DNA of 28,141 nt from Alistipes sp. CAG:514 (GTDB taxonomy: Bacteria; Bacteroidota; Bacteroidia; Bacteroidales; UBA932): contig HF986020.1 in assembly GCA_000431015.1 (NCBI GenBank), forward strand, positions 1 to 28,141, written 5' to 3'. A program made the translations under genes and the position numbers. Positions 15,994 to 24,112 of this stretch are shown here, one piece after another (position 1 is the first letter of the stretch; every line of letters begins with the position of its first letter). Under the pieces are notes generated by a model that ran no database searches, had not been told where the DNA came from, and was given only the letters and a program-made list of their open reading frames with translations.

Positions 15994-16887
15994 ATGAAAT
16001 CAGAAAAAATAATATCCGCATTTCTCTCGGTCCTGGCGGTCCTATTTTCGGCTGTGTCCTGCAAGGATGATGGCGGCACGTCCGGTTCAAGCTCCGAGTG
16101 TTATTTCTTCCAGGAGTCCTTCTCATTTAACGTGACCTCCAACCCGGAGGTCGAGATTCCGGTCGTTCGTCTCGGAACATCCGGCGATGTCAGCGTAAAT
16201 GTCTCATCCACGGGATCATCCTTGTTCACTGTTCCTTCCCAGGTTACCATCAAGGATGGCGAGAGGGTCGGTAACCTTGTTGTGACCTATGACAAGTCTC
16301 AGCTTGCCTTCAACGAGACTTACGAGTTGAACCTCTCAATTTCTGACTATACCTCCCTTTTCGGCTATGGCAAGGCCGTCGCAACGATCGAGTACCCTAC
16401 CTCTTACTATGAATATGGTAAAGGCACCATCGAGGAAGGCTGGTGGGGTGAGCAGGAGGACAAGGTTATGTACGCCCGTGACTATGCCAAGAATATTCTC
16501 CAGTGTTATCTTCCTGACTGTTGGGGTCACGACACCGGCGCCGGCTACGATGTACAGGACTATGTCTTCTACTGGAACACCGAGACCAACAAGGTCTATG
16601 TGCCTCTTCAGTATATGGGTACAACGGGCGGCGACAAGATCCAATGGAACATCGCCGACCGAGGTGTGCTTGCCTGTATGTTCGGTGGTCCTGGACACAA
16701 GGAGGGAAGTTCCGCTTGGATGAGTTATGTGGATGGCTGGTACAAGGACGCCGGCCTGACACAGCCTTGCTACGATCCTGCCAAGAAGATGTTCTATCTT
16801 TCCGACACAGCCGCTGTTGATCCTGCCACTGGAAAGGTTGTATATGGCACAGCCGGAACGTTCGATGTGTTCAAACTTTCAGAATAA
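15994..16887 (+). CDS. Surface lipoprotein, third gene of the susCD operon
   Basis: ATG 15994 gives 297 residues; a longer frame from 15892 would overlap susD and lose the signal peptide. The lipoprotein signal ends at LFSAVSC (Cys23). Residues about 35-125 are beta-rich and resemble a Calx-beta/Ig-like module (VEIPVVRLGTSGDVSVNV ... YELNLSISDY). The rest (YYEYGKGTIEEGWWGE, ILQCYLPDCWGHDTGAGYDVQDYVFYWN) is aromatic-rich and not recognised. Position after susD, lipidation and size suggest a surface ligand-binding protein analogous to SusE/SGBP-B. It ends 22 bp before a strong terminator, so the operon is exactly three genes, without any hydrolase. Confidence 0.75.
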   Translation: MKSEKIISAFLSVLAVLFSAVSCKDDGGTSGSSSECYFFQESFSFNVTSNPEVEIPVVRLGTSGDVSVNVSSTGSSLFTVPSQVTIKDGERVGNLVVTYDKSQLAFNETYELNLSISDYTSLFGYGKAVATIEYPTSYYEYGKGTIEEGWWGEQEDKVMYARDYAKNILQCYLPDCWGHDTGAGYDVQDYVFYWNTETNKVYVPLQYMGTTGGDKIQWNIADRGVLACMFGGPGHKEGSSAWMSYVDGWYKDAGLTQPCYDPAKKMFYLSDTAAVDPATGKVVYGTAGTFDVFKLSE

Positions 16888-16909
16888 GATAGGTTGGGAT
16901 AATATGATT

Positions 16910-16942
16910 AACCGGTCTGCCTGTCAGGTCAGACCGGTTTTT
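16910..16942. terminator. Intrinsic terminator of the susCD operon (bidirectional)
   Basis: AACCGGTCTG at 16910-16919 pairs perfectly with 16930-16939 around a 10-base loop and is followed by TTTTT on the plus strand and by AT-rich sequence on the minus. It lies between convergent genes: the third susCD-operon gene and the oxidoreductase, whose stop is at 16949. Confidence 0.85.
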
Positions 16943-16948
16943 ATGTCT

Positions 16949-18013
16949 TCAGTCGGCGGGGAAGACCACTCCGGCCTGGCGGCGGATCTCGTCAAGGATC
17001 TCAGCTGTGACAAGTGATGTCTCAAGGCTGTTGACGGACGATTCAAGGTGTCCGGATTCCAGCACGTTGATGAATTCCCTGAACTCGCAGAGGTACTCGT
17101 CCGCGTCCATTGGGACGGAAATGTCGATGGTCTCCGGCCCGGAGGAGCGTCCCGAGGTCGGAGCGCCGCGCCTTGTCATCCCGGCGTGACGGCAGATGTG
17201 GATCTGATCCAGCGAGATGATCCCTTTGTCGCAGGAAATCTCTGTGCGAAGGTTGGAGTCCGCTATCTTTGAATATATTACCGTGGCGTCCATCCCTTCA
17301 TATTCAAAGATCACACTGCCTTGCAGGTCAATGCGTTTCCACTCTTTCCGGTCGAGGCGCACCGGCACCTCGCAGGTTGTCACCTCCGCCTTGATGCCCC
17401 TCGGCCTCCCGAAAAGCACCACCATCGGGAAGACCGTGTATATTCCTATGTCCATCAGCGCCCCGCCGCAGCGTTCCGGATTCAGCGAGCTCGGCACCGG
17501 CGAATCCTCCTCCCCGGTGATGATCCTCTTGACAAGGTCGTATTTCGAGGAATACTGGCAGAATGACGCGAAGTAGTGCCGGACGGCTCCCATCCCGGCC
17601 AGATGCTTGCGCGCCGCCACGAAGTTGGGACAAAGTGTCGAGATCATCGCCTCCATCAGCATCACTCCACTGGCCTTAGCGGCTTCCGCCATCTCCTTGA
17701 CCTCCTTCGCGTTGGCCCCCATCGGTTTCTCGCACAGCACATGCTTTCCCCGGTTCATACAAAGGATCGCGAGGTCGTGGTGCGTGCTGTTCGGCGTGCC
17801 GATGTAGACCGCGTCGATCTCCGGATCGGCTGCCATTTCAGCGATGTCGGTGTAGACTTTACTTATTCCATGGGACTTGGCGAACGCCTCGCCGCTCTCT
17901 TTCGACCGGGAGCAGACCGCCGCCGCCTCGAACCGCGGATCCAGCACTGCTCCTTTAAGCACCCAGTCGCTGATGCGTCCGGTACCTACTATTCCGAATC
18001 GTGTCTTTCTCAT
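16949..18013 (-). CDS. Gfo/Idh/MocA-family oxidoreductase
   Basis: The 354-residue protein begins with a Rossmann fold (RFGIVGTGRISDWVL, glycine-rich loop at 8-14) and contains EKPMG (95-99), the conserved catalytic-lysine region of Gfo/Idh/MocA dehydrogenases, followed by an alpha/beta substrate domain (GGALMDIGIYTVF near 185-200). Family members oxidise or reduce sugars, inositols and related compounds with NAD(P). Here the substrate is unknown. Its start codon overlaps the stop of the upstream hydrolase-like gene (ATGA), so the two are translationally coupled. It converges on the susCD terminator. Confidence 0.92.
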   Translation of the reverse strand: MRKTRFGIVGTGRISDWVLKGAVLDPRFEAAAVCSRSKESGEAFAKSHGISKVYTDIAEMAADPEIDAVYIGTPNSTHHDLAILCMNRGKHVLCEKPMGANAKEVKEMAEAAKASGVMLMEAMISTLCPNFVAARKHLAGMGAVRHYFASFCQYSSKYDLVKRIITGEEDSPVPSSLNPERCGGALMDIGIYTVFPMVVLFGRPRGIKAEVTTCEVPVRLDRKEWKRIDLQGSVIFEYEGMDATVIYSKIADSNLRTEISCDKGIISLDQIHICRHAGMTRRGAPTSGRSSGPETIDISVPMDADEYLCEFREFINVLESGHLESSVNSLETSLVTAEILDEIRRQAGVVFPAD

Positions 18014-18642
18014 TTCAACGCTCCTCTGATCTCAAGATAATCAAGGATCTTTATCCTTGCGGAAGTCTTTTCTGTCGTGCTGACGGTCAGGACCTCGTAG
18101 CCAAGTTTGGGCGTCAGGCGCGAGACGCTCTCGCTGACCTCCGGCTCTATCAGGATCAGACCGCTGACGGATTTCTTAAGCCTGTAGGCGGCCTTTGTCA
18201 CGGCCTCGGCAGAGAATGTGTCCGCTATCAGGATTATTCTCTCCGCATCGGCGAACTTCTCCTTCCTTATCTTCTTCACCATGAATCTCACATCGTTGCC
18301 TCTCTCGTGGAATGCTGTCGAGTAGCCTATCAACCCTTCGGGAACCAGGGACTTCAGAAGCCCTTCAGGATAGGCGGTCTTCAGCGGTTCGTGGAAGAAG
18401 ATGATGACAGGCCTCGGCCCGAGGGAGTCCGGGAAGAAGCCATTCTCGTCGGTGGGCTTGAAAATCTTGCCGAAAACCTTGTCACCGTGCCTGTAGAAAC
18501 TAAGTTCCTCCACGATTATCCTGCTGCCGTTCTCGGCCTTCATCCTTTCCCGTGGGCCTGCGTCCTTGAATAGGTTCAGACCCACGATCCCAAGCATGGC
18601 TGCCAGAAGGGACACAATCAGCGACACTATTACTTTTTTCAT
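18010..18642 (-). CDS. Degenerate alpha/beta-hydrolase-like membrane-anchored protein
   Basis: The 210-residue protein has an N-terminal membrane anchor or signal (5-24) and an alpha/beta-hydrolase-like core: RPVIIFFHEP (77-86) at the position of the oxyanion HG loop, and ADTFSAEAVTKAA (140-152) where a hydrolase would have G-x-S-x-G. Neither the HG pair nor the glycines of the elbow are present, so catalysis by the usual Ser-His-Asp triad is doubtful. It is shorter than typical hydrolases (250-300) and seems to lack a lid. It is the first gene of a two-gene operon with the oxidoreductase. I cannot assign a biochemical role. Confidence 0.6.
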   Translation of the reverse strand: MKKVIVSLIVSLLAAMLGIVGLNLFKDAGPRERMKAENGSRIIVEELSFYRHGDKVFGKIFKPTDENGFFPDSLGPRPVIIFFHEPLKTAYPEGLLKSLVPEGLIGYSTAFHERGNDVRFMVKKIRKEKFADAERIILIADTFSAEAVTKAAYRLKKSVSGLILIEPEVSESVSRLTPKLGYEVLTVSTTEKTSARIKILDYLEIRGALK

Positions 18643-18676
18643 GGCGGCTTGAATGTTAAATGTTACACACTATCCA

Positions 18677-18708
18677 CAAAAATAATTAAATTTGTACGAA
18701 TATGCCAA
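18677..18708 (-). promoter_or_regulatory. Promoter of the hydrolase-like/oxidoreductase operon
   Basis: On the minus strand, TTG (complement of 18706-18708), a 21-bp spacer and TATTTTTG (complement of 18677-18684) match the -33/-7 pattern. The -33 element lies inside the first codons of the divergent ClC gene. Confidence 0.55.
18687..18694 (+). promoter_or_regulatory. -7 box TAAATTTG immediately before the ClC gene
   Basis: TAAATTTG matches TAnnTTTG and ends only 7 bp before ATG 18702. Initiation a few bases downstream would give a nearly leaderless mRNA. No ribosome binding site is visible. Confidence 0.5.
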
Positions 18709-20465
18709 AGTTCAATCCCATATCCCGCTTGTCGGAAAAGAACCAGCTCCTTGTGCTCAGCCTCGTCGTCGGTATCGTGGTAGGACTTGCCGCCGTGTTG
18801 CTGAAAACCTTGATCTCATTGATTCAGGGAGGGCTTCACGATGCCTTCGAGGAAGTCCTGGGCGGGACTCTCTACTATCTTGTCCTCCCGGGTGTCGGCA
18901 TGCTGCTGGCGATGCTGTTCTGCCGGTTCGTGATCAAGGATAACATCGGTCATGGGGTGACAAAGGCCCTCCAGGCTGTCTCCAGGCATGAGTCGAGGAT
19001 CAAGCCGCATAACATGTGGTCCTCCGTGGCGGCCAGCTCCGTCACCATCGGATTCGGAGGTTCTGTGGGAGCCGAGGCACCGATAGTCTACACGGGAGCC
19101 GCCATCGGATCCAACTTCGCCCGCTACATGGGACTGTCCTACAGAAGCATGACCATCCTGCTGGGCTGCGGAGCGGCTGCGGCAGTGTCGGGAATATTCA
19201 AAGCCCCTCTCGCCGGAGTCCTCTTCGTGCTGGAGATCCTTCTTTTCAACATCTCGATGACCTCTATGATGCCGCTGCTGCTGTCCACGGTGTCAGCGAC
19301 GGTGGTATCGTACATATTCCTTGGCTCCTCGACCCCGTTCGAGTGCGCGCTGACCCCGTTCGCGCTCAAGAATATTCCTTATTACATCATCCTCGGACTT
19401 TTCTGCGGCGCTTGCTCCATCTACTTCATACGCACCACGTTGAAGCTGGAGGACAGGATCGGGAAGGTAAGCAACGTCTACCTGAAATGGCTGTTCTGCG
19501 CCGTCGGCCTGGGAATCCTGATCTTCCTTTTCCCTCCGCTCTACGGAGAGGGGTACGGGTCTCTCGGAGTGCTTCTCAACGGCATGGAGCTGTCGCTTGA
19601 CGGGCAGACACCTCTGGCCTTCCTGACGGACAGCCCTTGGTCTGTGCCGGTGTTCTTCGTGCTGATCCTTCTGCTGAAGGTCTTCTCCATGACGCTGACC
19701 AACGCGGGAGGCGGTGTCGGAGGAACGTTCGGTCCGACCCTGTTCGTGGGAGCGATCGCCGGCTTCGTGGTCGCGAGGACGTTCAACCTGATTTTCGGAG
19801 GAGCCACGACGATGGTTCCCGAGCAGAATTTCGTGTTAGTCGGCATGGCCGGACTCATGGCCGGAGTCATGCAGGCCCCGATGACAGCCATCTTCCTTAT
19901 CGCCGAGATCTCAGGCGGTTATGATCTTTTCCTTCCTTTGATCCTCACTTCCACAATAGCGTTCGGCACCACGAGGATCGTCGAGAAATACTCGATCTAC
20001 ACGAAGCGTATAGCCCAGAGGGGAGAGCTTCTGACCCACGACAGTGACCAGGCCGTGCTGACCCTTCTGAAGGTGTCCGATGTCATAGAGACCGACTTCT
20101 CCACGGTGAAGATCGATGACAGCCTCGGAAAACTCGTGGAAGTCGTCTCGGAGTCCACAAGAAACATATTCCCGGTGCTTGATTCCGTGGACCGCTTCCA
20201 GGGCTACGTCTCCCTTGAGGACATACGCAAGGACATGTTCCGCACCGATGAGTACGAGACCCTTCACGTCTTCAACTTCATCCGAAGCGCGGAGGAATAT
20301 GTCTACGAGGATGAGAAGATGGACTCGGTGATGAGGAAATTCGAAGTCACCTCCGCATGGAACCTTCCTGTCGTGAGGCGTGACCGCACCTATGTCGGCT
20401 TCGTCTCCAAGTCCAAGATATTCTCGGCCTACAGGGATGAGCTGAAGGTTGTCTCGCAGGATTGA
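18702..20465 (+). CDS. ClC-family chloride channel/transporter with C-terminal CBS pair
   Basis: The 587-residue integral membrane protein carries the ClC signatures. GFGGSVGAEAPIVYTGAAIG (117-136) includes a glutamate (Glu125) at the gating position. SGIFKAPLAGVLFVLEI (163-179) and NAGGGVGGTFGPTLFVGAIAGF (near 337-358) are the other pore-lining helix ends, and GLMAGVMQAPMTAIFLIAEI follows. Roughly residues 450-585 form two CBS domains (VSDVIETDFSTVKIDDSLGKLVEVV; FEVTSAWNLPVVRRDRTYVGFVSK), which sense adenine nucleotides in relatives. Function: chloride or fluoride/proton movement across the inner membrane. Whether it is a channel or an exchanger cannot be decided from motif reading. It is transcribed divergently from the hydrolase-like operon. 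Confidence 0.95.
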   Translation: MPKFNPISRLSEKNQLLVLSLVVGIVVGLAAVLLKTLISLIQGGLHDAFEEVLGGTLYYLVLPGVGMLLAMLFCRFVIKDNIGHGVTKALQAVSRHESRIKPHNMWSSVAASSVTIGFGGSVGAEAPIVYTGAAIGSNFARYMGLSYRSMTILLGCGAAAAVSGIFKAPLAGVLFVLEILLFNISMTSMMPLLLSTVSATVVSYIFLGSSTPFECALTPFALKNIPYYIILGLFCGACSIYFIRTTLKLEDRIGKVSNVYLKWLFCAVGLGILIFLFPPLYGEGYGSLGVLLNGMELSLDGQTPLAFLTDSPWSVPVFFVLILLLKVFSMTLTNAGGGVGGTFGPTLFVGAIAGFVVARTFNLIFGGATTMVPEQNFVLVGMAGLMAGVMQAPMTAIFLIAEISGGYDLFLPLILTSTIAFGTTRIVEKYSIYTKRIAQRGELLTHDSDQAVLTLLKVSDVIETDFSTVKIDDSLGKLVEVVSESTRNIFPVLDSVDRFQGYVSLEDIRKDMFRTDEYETLHVFNFIRSAEEYVYEDEKMDSVMRKFEVTSAWNLPVVRRDRTYVGFVSKSKIFSAYRDELKVVSQD

Positions 20466-20479
20466 CGCGTGCGGGCAGT

Positions 20480-20509
20480 CGCCGTCGAATGTGGGGCGAT
20501 GTTTTTTTA
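20480..20509 (+). terminator. Weak intrinsic terminator after the ClC gene
   Basis: TCGCC at 20480 pairs with GGCGA at 20496-20500 across an 11-base loop, followed by a run of seven T from 20503. The stem is short but the T-tract and location, 15 bp after the stop, fit. Confidence 0.5.
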
Positions 20510-20512
20510 CGG

Positions 20513-20528
20513 CAGGCAATTGCCTGCT
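20513..20528. promoter_or_regulatory. 16-bp perfect palindrome upstream of tex
   Basis: GCAGGCAATTGCCTGC is an exact palindrome 30 bp before the tex start and directly after the T-tract. It may be an operator or a dyad extending the terminator. I see no TAnnTTTG box between it and the gene. Confidence 0.4.
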
Positions 20529-20557
20529 TGTGAAAGTTGATTGATTAATAACACTTT

Positions 20558-22687
20558 ATGAATATGAAGAATATCTACATAGACTACATCGCGCGCACCC
20601 TTTCCGTGAAGGATTGGCAGGTGGAGAACTGCGTGCAGCTTTTCGAGGAAGGAAACACCATCCCTTTCATCAGCCGTTACAGAAAGGAGAAGACCGGAGG
20701 TCTTGACGACATGGCTGTGGCGCAGATCAAGCACTGGAATGATGTCTTTACGGACATGGAGAAGAGGAAGGATGGCATCCTTTCCACAATCGCCGAGCAG
20801 GGAAAGTTGACGGACGAGCTGCGGAACCGGATAGAGAATTGCGTGGTGGCCAGCGAGTTGGAGGATCTTTACCTGCCATACAGGCCGAGGAGGAGAACCC
20901 GCGCCACGATGGCGAAGGAAAAGGGTCTTGAGCCTTTGGCGGACAGGATGTGGAAGGTCGAGGTGACCGATCCGGAGGCGGAGGCGAGGAAATATGTCGG
21001 AGAGAAGGTCGCCTCGGTCGAGGATGCTCTTGCCGGAGCGAGGGACATCATCGCAGAGAGGCTTTCGGAGTCGCAGACTGTCCGCGAGAATCTCAGGCAC
21101 ATATTCAGAACCCGCAGGATCGAGTCAAAGGCCACCAAGGCCGCCTCAAGTGATCCGGAGGCATCCAAGTTCAGGACTTATTTCAATTTCTCGATGCCGT
21201 TGCAGAGGATCCCGGCACACAATCTCCTGGCCGTTCTCAGGGCTGAGAACGAGGGCTTTCTCTCCGTCAGCCTGGACGCCGATCCTGAGAAATGCGGCAA
21301 CAAGATCTACTATGATTTCTGCCAGGAGCACCGCTATCCGGGAGCCAAGCTCGCCGATCAGATCCGTCAGGCGGTGGACGACGCCTACAAGCGTCTGCTG
21401 GCACCTTCCCTTACCAACGAGATCCTTAAGGAGGCTAAGGAAAAGGCTGACATTGAGTCCATCAATGTCTTTGGCGACAATCTGACCCAGTTGCTCCTGT
21501 CGCCGCCAGTCGGCCAGAAAAGGACGATGGCGATCGACCCTGGGTTCCGCAACGGCTGCAAGATTGTCTGCCTGGACGAGCAGGGAAACCTGCTGCATCA
21601 CGAGATAATATTCCCTCATCCGCCTCAGAGCGAGAAGATCAAGTCCATCATGGCAGTGGCCTCGATGATTGATGAATATGCCATCGAAGTCATCGCCATC
21701 GGCAACGGTACGGCCTCCCGGGAGACGGAGGATTTCATAGGTCGTGTTGGGATTCCGGAGGATGTCAAGGTCTTCACCGTGAGCGAGGACGGTGCATCTA
21801 TCTACTCCGCTTCCGAGGTGGCCCGGAAAGAGTTTCCGGACGAGGATGTGACCGTGAGGGGAGCGGTGTCCATCGGGCGCCGTCTGATGGATCCGTTGGC
21901 GGAGCTTGTGAAGATCGATCCCAAGTCGTTGGGTGTCGGACAGTACCAGCATGATGTAGATCAAGGTCTCCTTCGTGAGAAACTGGACAACACGGTTGTC
22001 ATCTGCGTGAACAGCGTGGGTGTCAATCTGAACACCGCCAGCTCCTATCTGTTGAGTTACGTGTCGGGCATCGGTCCTGCCCTGGCTTCCAACATCATCG
22101 ACTATCGTTCCTCGGTCGGCGGGTTCTCCTCCCGCTCGCAGTTACGTGATGTTCCGAAGCTTGGCCCGAAAGCCTTCGAGCAATGCGCGGGCTTCCTTCG
22201 CATCCAGAACGCCGAGAACCCGTTGGACAATTCCGCCGTGCATCCCGAGTGCTACCACATCGTGGACAAGATGGCCTCGGATCTTGGCGTGACTACTAAA
22301 GAACTTGTTGGCAATGAGGAACTTATCGGTAAGATTGATCCTTCGGTGTACGTTGAGGGCGAGTTCGGTCTGCCGACGATCAATGACATCCTGAAGGAGT
22401 TGGCGAAACCTGGCCGCGATCCTCGTCAGAGCGCGCAGGAGTTCAGTTTCGCCGATGACATCCGCGAGATCGACGATCTCAAGCCAGGAATGGAACTGCC
22501 GGGGATAGTCACGAATGTGACCGCCTTCGGTGCCTTCGTTGACATAGGAATCCACGAGAATGGCCTGATCCACATTTCGAAGATGCGTGGCCGCAAAGTG
22601 AAGCTTCACGAAAAGGTCAACGTAAGTGTCCTGGATGTCGATCTTGACCGCAAAAGGATCTCCCTAAGGCTCTTGGATAGTAAATAG
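20558..22687 (+). CDS. tex: Tex-family RNA-binding protein
   Basis: The 709-residue protein follows the Tex architecture. A helical N-terminal region includes CVQLFEEGNTIPFISRYRKEKTGGLDD, the most conserved opening of the family. A YqgF/RNase H-like domain starts at MAIDPGFRNGCKIV (near 324), helix-hairpin-helix motifs include LSYVSGIGPALASNIIDYR and LRDVPKLGPKAFEQCAGFL (near 500-550), and a C-terminal S1 domain contains GIVTNVTAFGAFVDIGIHENGLIHIS. Tex is a cytoplasmic nucleic-acid-binding factor linked to transcription and stress tolerance. Length is slightly under the usual 720-780. Two ATGs, 20558 and 20564, are equally plausible starts. Confidence 0.96.
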   Translation: MNMKNIYIDYIARTLSVKDWQVENCVQLFEEGNTIPFISRYRKEKTGGLDDMAVAQIKHWNDVFTDMEKRKDGILSTIAEQGKLTDELRNRIENCVVASELEDLYLPYRPRRRTRATMAKEKGLEPLADRMWKVEVTDPEAEARKYVGEKVASVEDALAGARDIIAERLSESQTVRENLRHIFRTRRIESKATKAASSDPEASKFRTYFNFSMPLQRIPAHNLLAVLRAENEGFLSVSLDADPEKCGNKIYYDFCQEHRYPGAKLADQIRQAVDDAYKRLLAPSLTNEILKEAKEKADIESINVFGDNLTQLLLSPPVGQKRTMAIDPGFRNGCKIVCLDEQGNLLHHEIIFPHPPQSEKIKSIMAVASMIDEYAIEVIAIGNGTASRETEDFIGRVGIPEDVKVFTVSEDGASIYSASEVARKEFPDEDVTVRGAVSIGRRLMDPLAELVKIDPKSLGVGQYQHDVDQGLLREKLDNTVVICVNSVGVNLNTASSYLLSYVSGIGPALASNIIDYRSSVGGFSSRSQLRDVPKLGPKAFEQCAGFLRIQNAENPLDNSAVHPECYHIVDKMASDLGVTTKELVGNEELIGKIDPSVYVEGEFGLPTINDILKELAKPGRDPRQSAQEFSFADDIREIDDLKPGMELPGIVTNVTAFGAFVDIGIHENGLIHISKMRGRKVKLHEKVNVSVLDVDLDRKRISLRLLDSK

Positions 22688-22772
22688 AGGTATTCTGGGG
22701 GTTTACGGCTATTTCCTCCGATCCCTTCTGCTGCGCCCCCTGCCCTTCCCGAATTTTGGTTGAATCGGAGTT

Positions 22773-22799
22773 GAGTCTATCTCTGACAGGAGTAGACTC
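22773..22799. terminator. Stem-loop downstream of tex
   Basis: GAGTCTA (22773-22779) pairs with TAGACTC (22793-22799), with an inner CTC/GAG extension around a small loop. It lies 86 bp past the tex stop without a clean T-tract. The rest of 22688-22986 holds no gene. Confidence 0.45.
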
Positions 22800-22931
22800 T
22801 GGTTTATAGTGTATCATTTAAACCGCCTCAAAAGTGTCAATCAATTTCGGGGAAGATCACTTGTCAGCAACTTGATGTCGAAATGTTAATGAATATTTGA
22901 ATATTATTTCGTTTTAGAAGAAAAAATTAAC

Positions 22932-22939
22932 TATATTTG
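22932..22939 (+). promoter_or_regulatory. -7 box TATATTTG of the EamA transporter gene
   Basis: TATATTTG matches TAnnTTTG and lies 48 bp before ATG 22987. AAGGAG occurs about 15 bp before the start codon as a possible ribosome binding site. Confidence 0.6.
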
Positions 22940-22986
22940 CAAAATTGAAAGACAATATAGGTATAACAAGGAGTATTTAATTCGTT

Positions 22987-23916
22987 ATGAGCGCTTCAAG
23001 AAGTGTATGTGACAACAAGGCGGTGGTTTATCTGCTGTCAGTTGTGGCCATTGTGCTTTGGGGAATGTCCTACATTTGGAGCGACAAGTTGATAGCTCTG
23101 GACGTTCCGATTTTCTATTTCGTCCCGATCAGGATTCTTGTCGCAGGCTTGATACTCCTTGTCTTCAACATCCTCACGAAGGAGTTCCGTTTCATCGCCC
23201 GCAAGGACTTGTTAAAATTCGCCTTTCTTGCTCTGTTTGAGCCGCTTATCTACTTTCTTACCGAGACCTATGGCATCAAGGAGACAGGTTCGCCGACAAT
23301 CAGCGCCATGATAATAGCGTCCGTGCCGATCTTTTCCGTTGCTGCCGGCGCGCTCTTTTTCAAGGAGAAGGTGTCGGTACTCAACGCTTTGGGAATAGCC
23401 GTGACCTTGGGGGGTATCTGTATGGTGCTTCTGAAGCAGGGGTGCAATGAGAATGTGTCGCCTAATTTCGTGTTGGGAATCATCCTTCTTATGCTTGCGG
23501 TTTTCTCGGAGGTAGGTCATGCGTCCCTGACCAAGCTTCTAGCCGACGGCTACAAGCCTCAGGTCATTGTGATGTACCAGTTCCTGATAGGCTCTGTCTA
23601 TTTCCTTCCGTTCTTCCTGACGAAAGGCATCGAGAGTTTCGACGCCAGACTCGTTTCCTGGGAAGTCCTGGAACCTATTCTGGCTCTTTCTGTTCTCTGC
23701 TCCAGCCTTGCCTTCTCGCTCTGGGCGATGGCTATCAAGAGGCTAGGAGTCGCCAAGTCCAGTGTCTTCCTTGCCATGATGTGCGTCGCCACAGCTTTGA
23801 TCGCCGAGATCATAGGCCGCGAGCACCTCACCATCCTTCAGTGGATAGGAGTCTTCGTTGCCGTTCTAGGCATCGTCCTTTCCCAGTCTTGCTGCTCATG
23901 CAAACGCAAGGCATAG
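22987..23916 (+). CDS. EamA/DMT-family transporter
   Basis: The 309-residue protein is strongly hydrophobic with about ten membrane helices in two homologous halves, the EamA layout. The first half has VVAIVLWGMSYIWSDKLIAL and PIFYFVPIRILVAGLIL, the second ILLMLAVFSEVGHASLTKLLADG. ETGSPTISAMIIASVPIFSVAAGALFFKEKVS and GREHLTILQWIGVFVAVLGIV are the typical ends of the two halves. These transporters export or import metabolites (amino acids, nucleosides, others). The substrate cannot be inferred. A cysteine-rich tail (QSCCSCKRK) closes the protein. It has its own promoter and is followed by a repeat cluster. Confidence 0.92.
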   Translation: MSASRSVCDNKAVVYLLSVVAIVLWGMSYIWSDKLIALDVPIFYFVPIRILVAGLILLVFNILTKEFRFIARKDLLKFAFLALFEPLIYFLTETYGIKETGSPTISAMIIASVPIFSVAAGALFFKEKVSVLNALGIAVTLGGICMVLLKQGCNENVSPNFVLGIILLMLAVFSEVGHASLTKLLADGYKPQVIVMYQFLIGSVYFLPFFLTKGIESFDARLVSWEVLEPILALSVLCSSLAFSLWAMAIKRLGVAKSSVFLAMMCVATALIAEIIGREHLTILQWIGVFVAVLGIVLSQSCCSCKRKA

Positions 23917-23974
23917 CGTAGCGTCCTCCTTCCCCCTAGTTAAGCATTCTAAAGCAACATAAAAGGCCAATATC

Positions 23975-24112
23975 GTAGCCCAATCGTGCCTTCCGGCACC
24001 CTTGGGTGACAATAAAGTGTGAAATTGTCGCCCGGGAGCGCGACTTGAACCTTGGGCGACGAAAAAGTTCTTAAGTGTAGCCCAATCGTGCCTCCCGGCA
24101 CCCTTGGGCAAC
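23975..24112. repeat. Intergenic palindromic repeat cluster
   Basis: Two 36-bp copies (23975-24010 and 24077-24112) differ at only a few bases and start 102 bp apart. Each folds as CCCAA-tc-GTGCC-loop-GGCAC-cc-TTGGG. Between them lies a third, diverged palindrome built from CGCCC ... GGGCG (24029-24059). The layout is typical of dispersed REP-like hairpin repeats between genes. It marks the boundary between core-like sequence and the lower-GC block to the right. Confidence 0.7.

Noticed and set aside
23896..24111. A 71-codon minus frame with repeated PKGAGRHDWAT segments
   Set aside because: The peptide repetition is a by-product of the palindromic DNA repeats. There is no start context or coding bias.
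23975..24112. Possible CRISPR array
   Set aside because: There are only two close copies, each a self-pairing hairpin 102 bp apart, with a third diverged palindrome as spacer and no cas genes.
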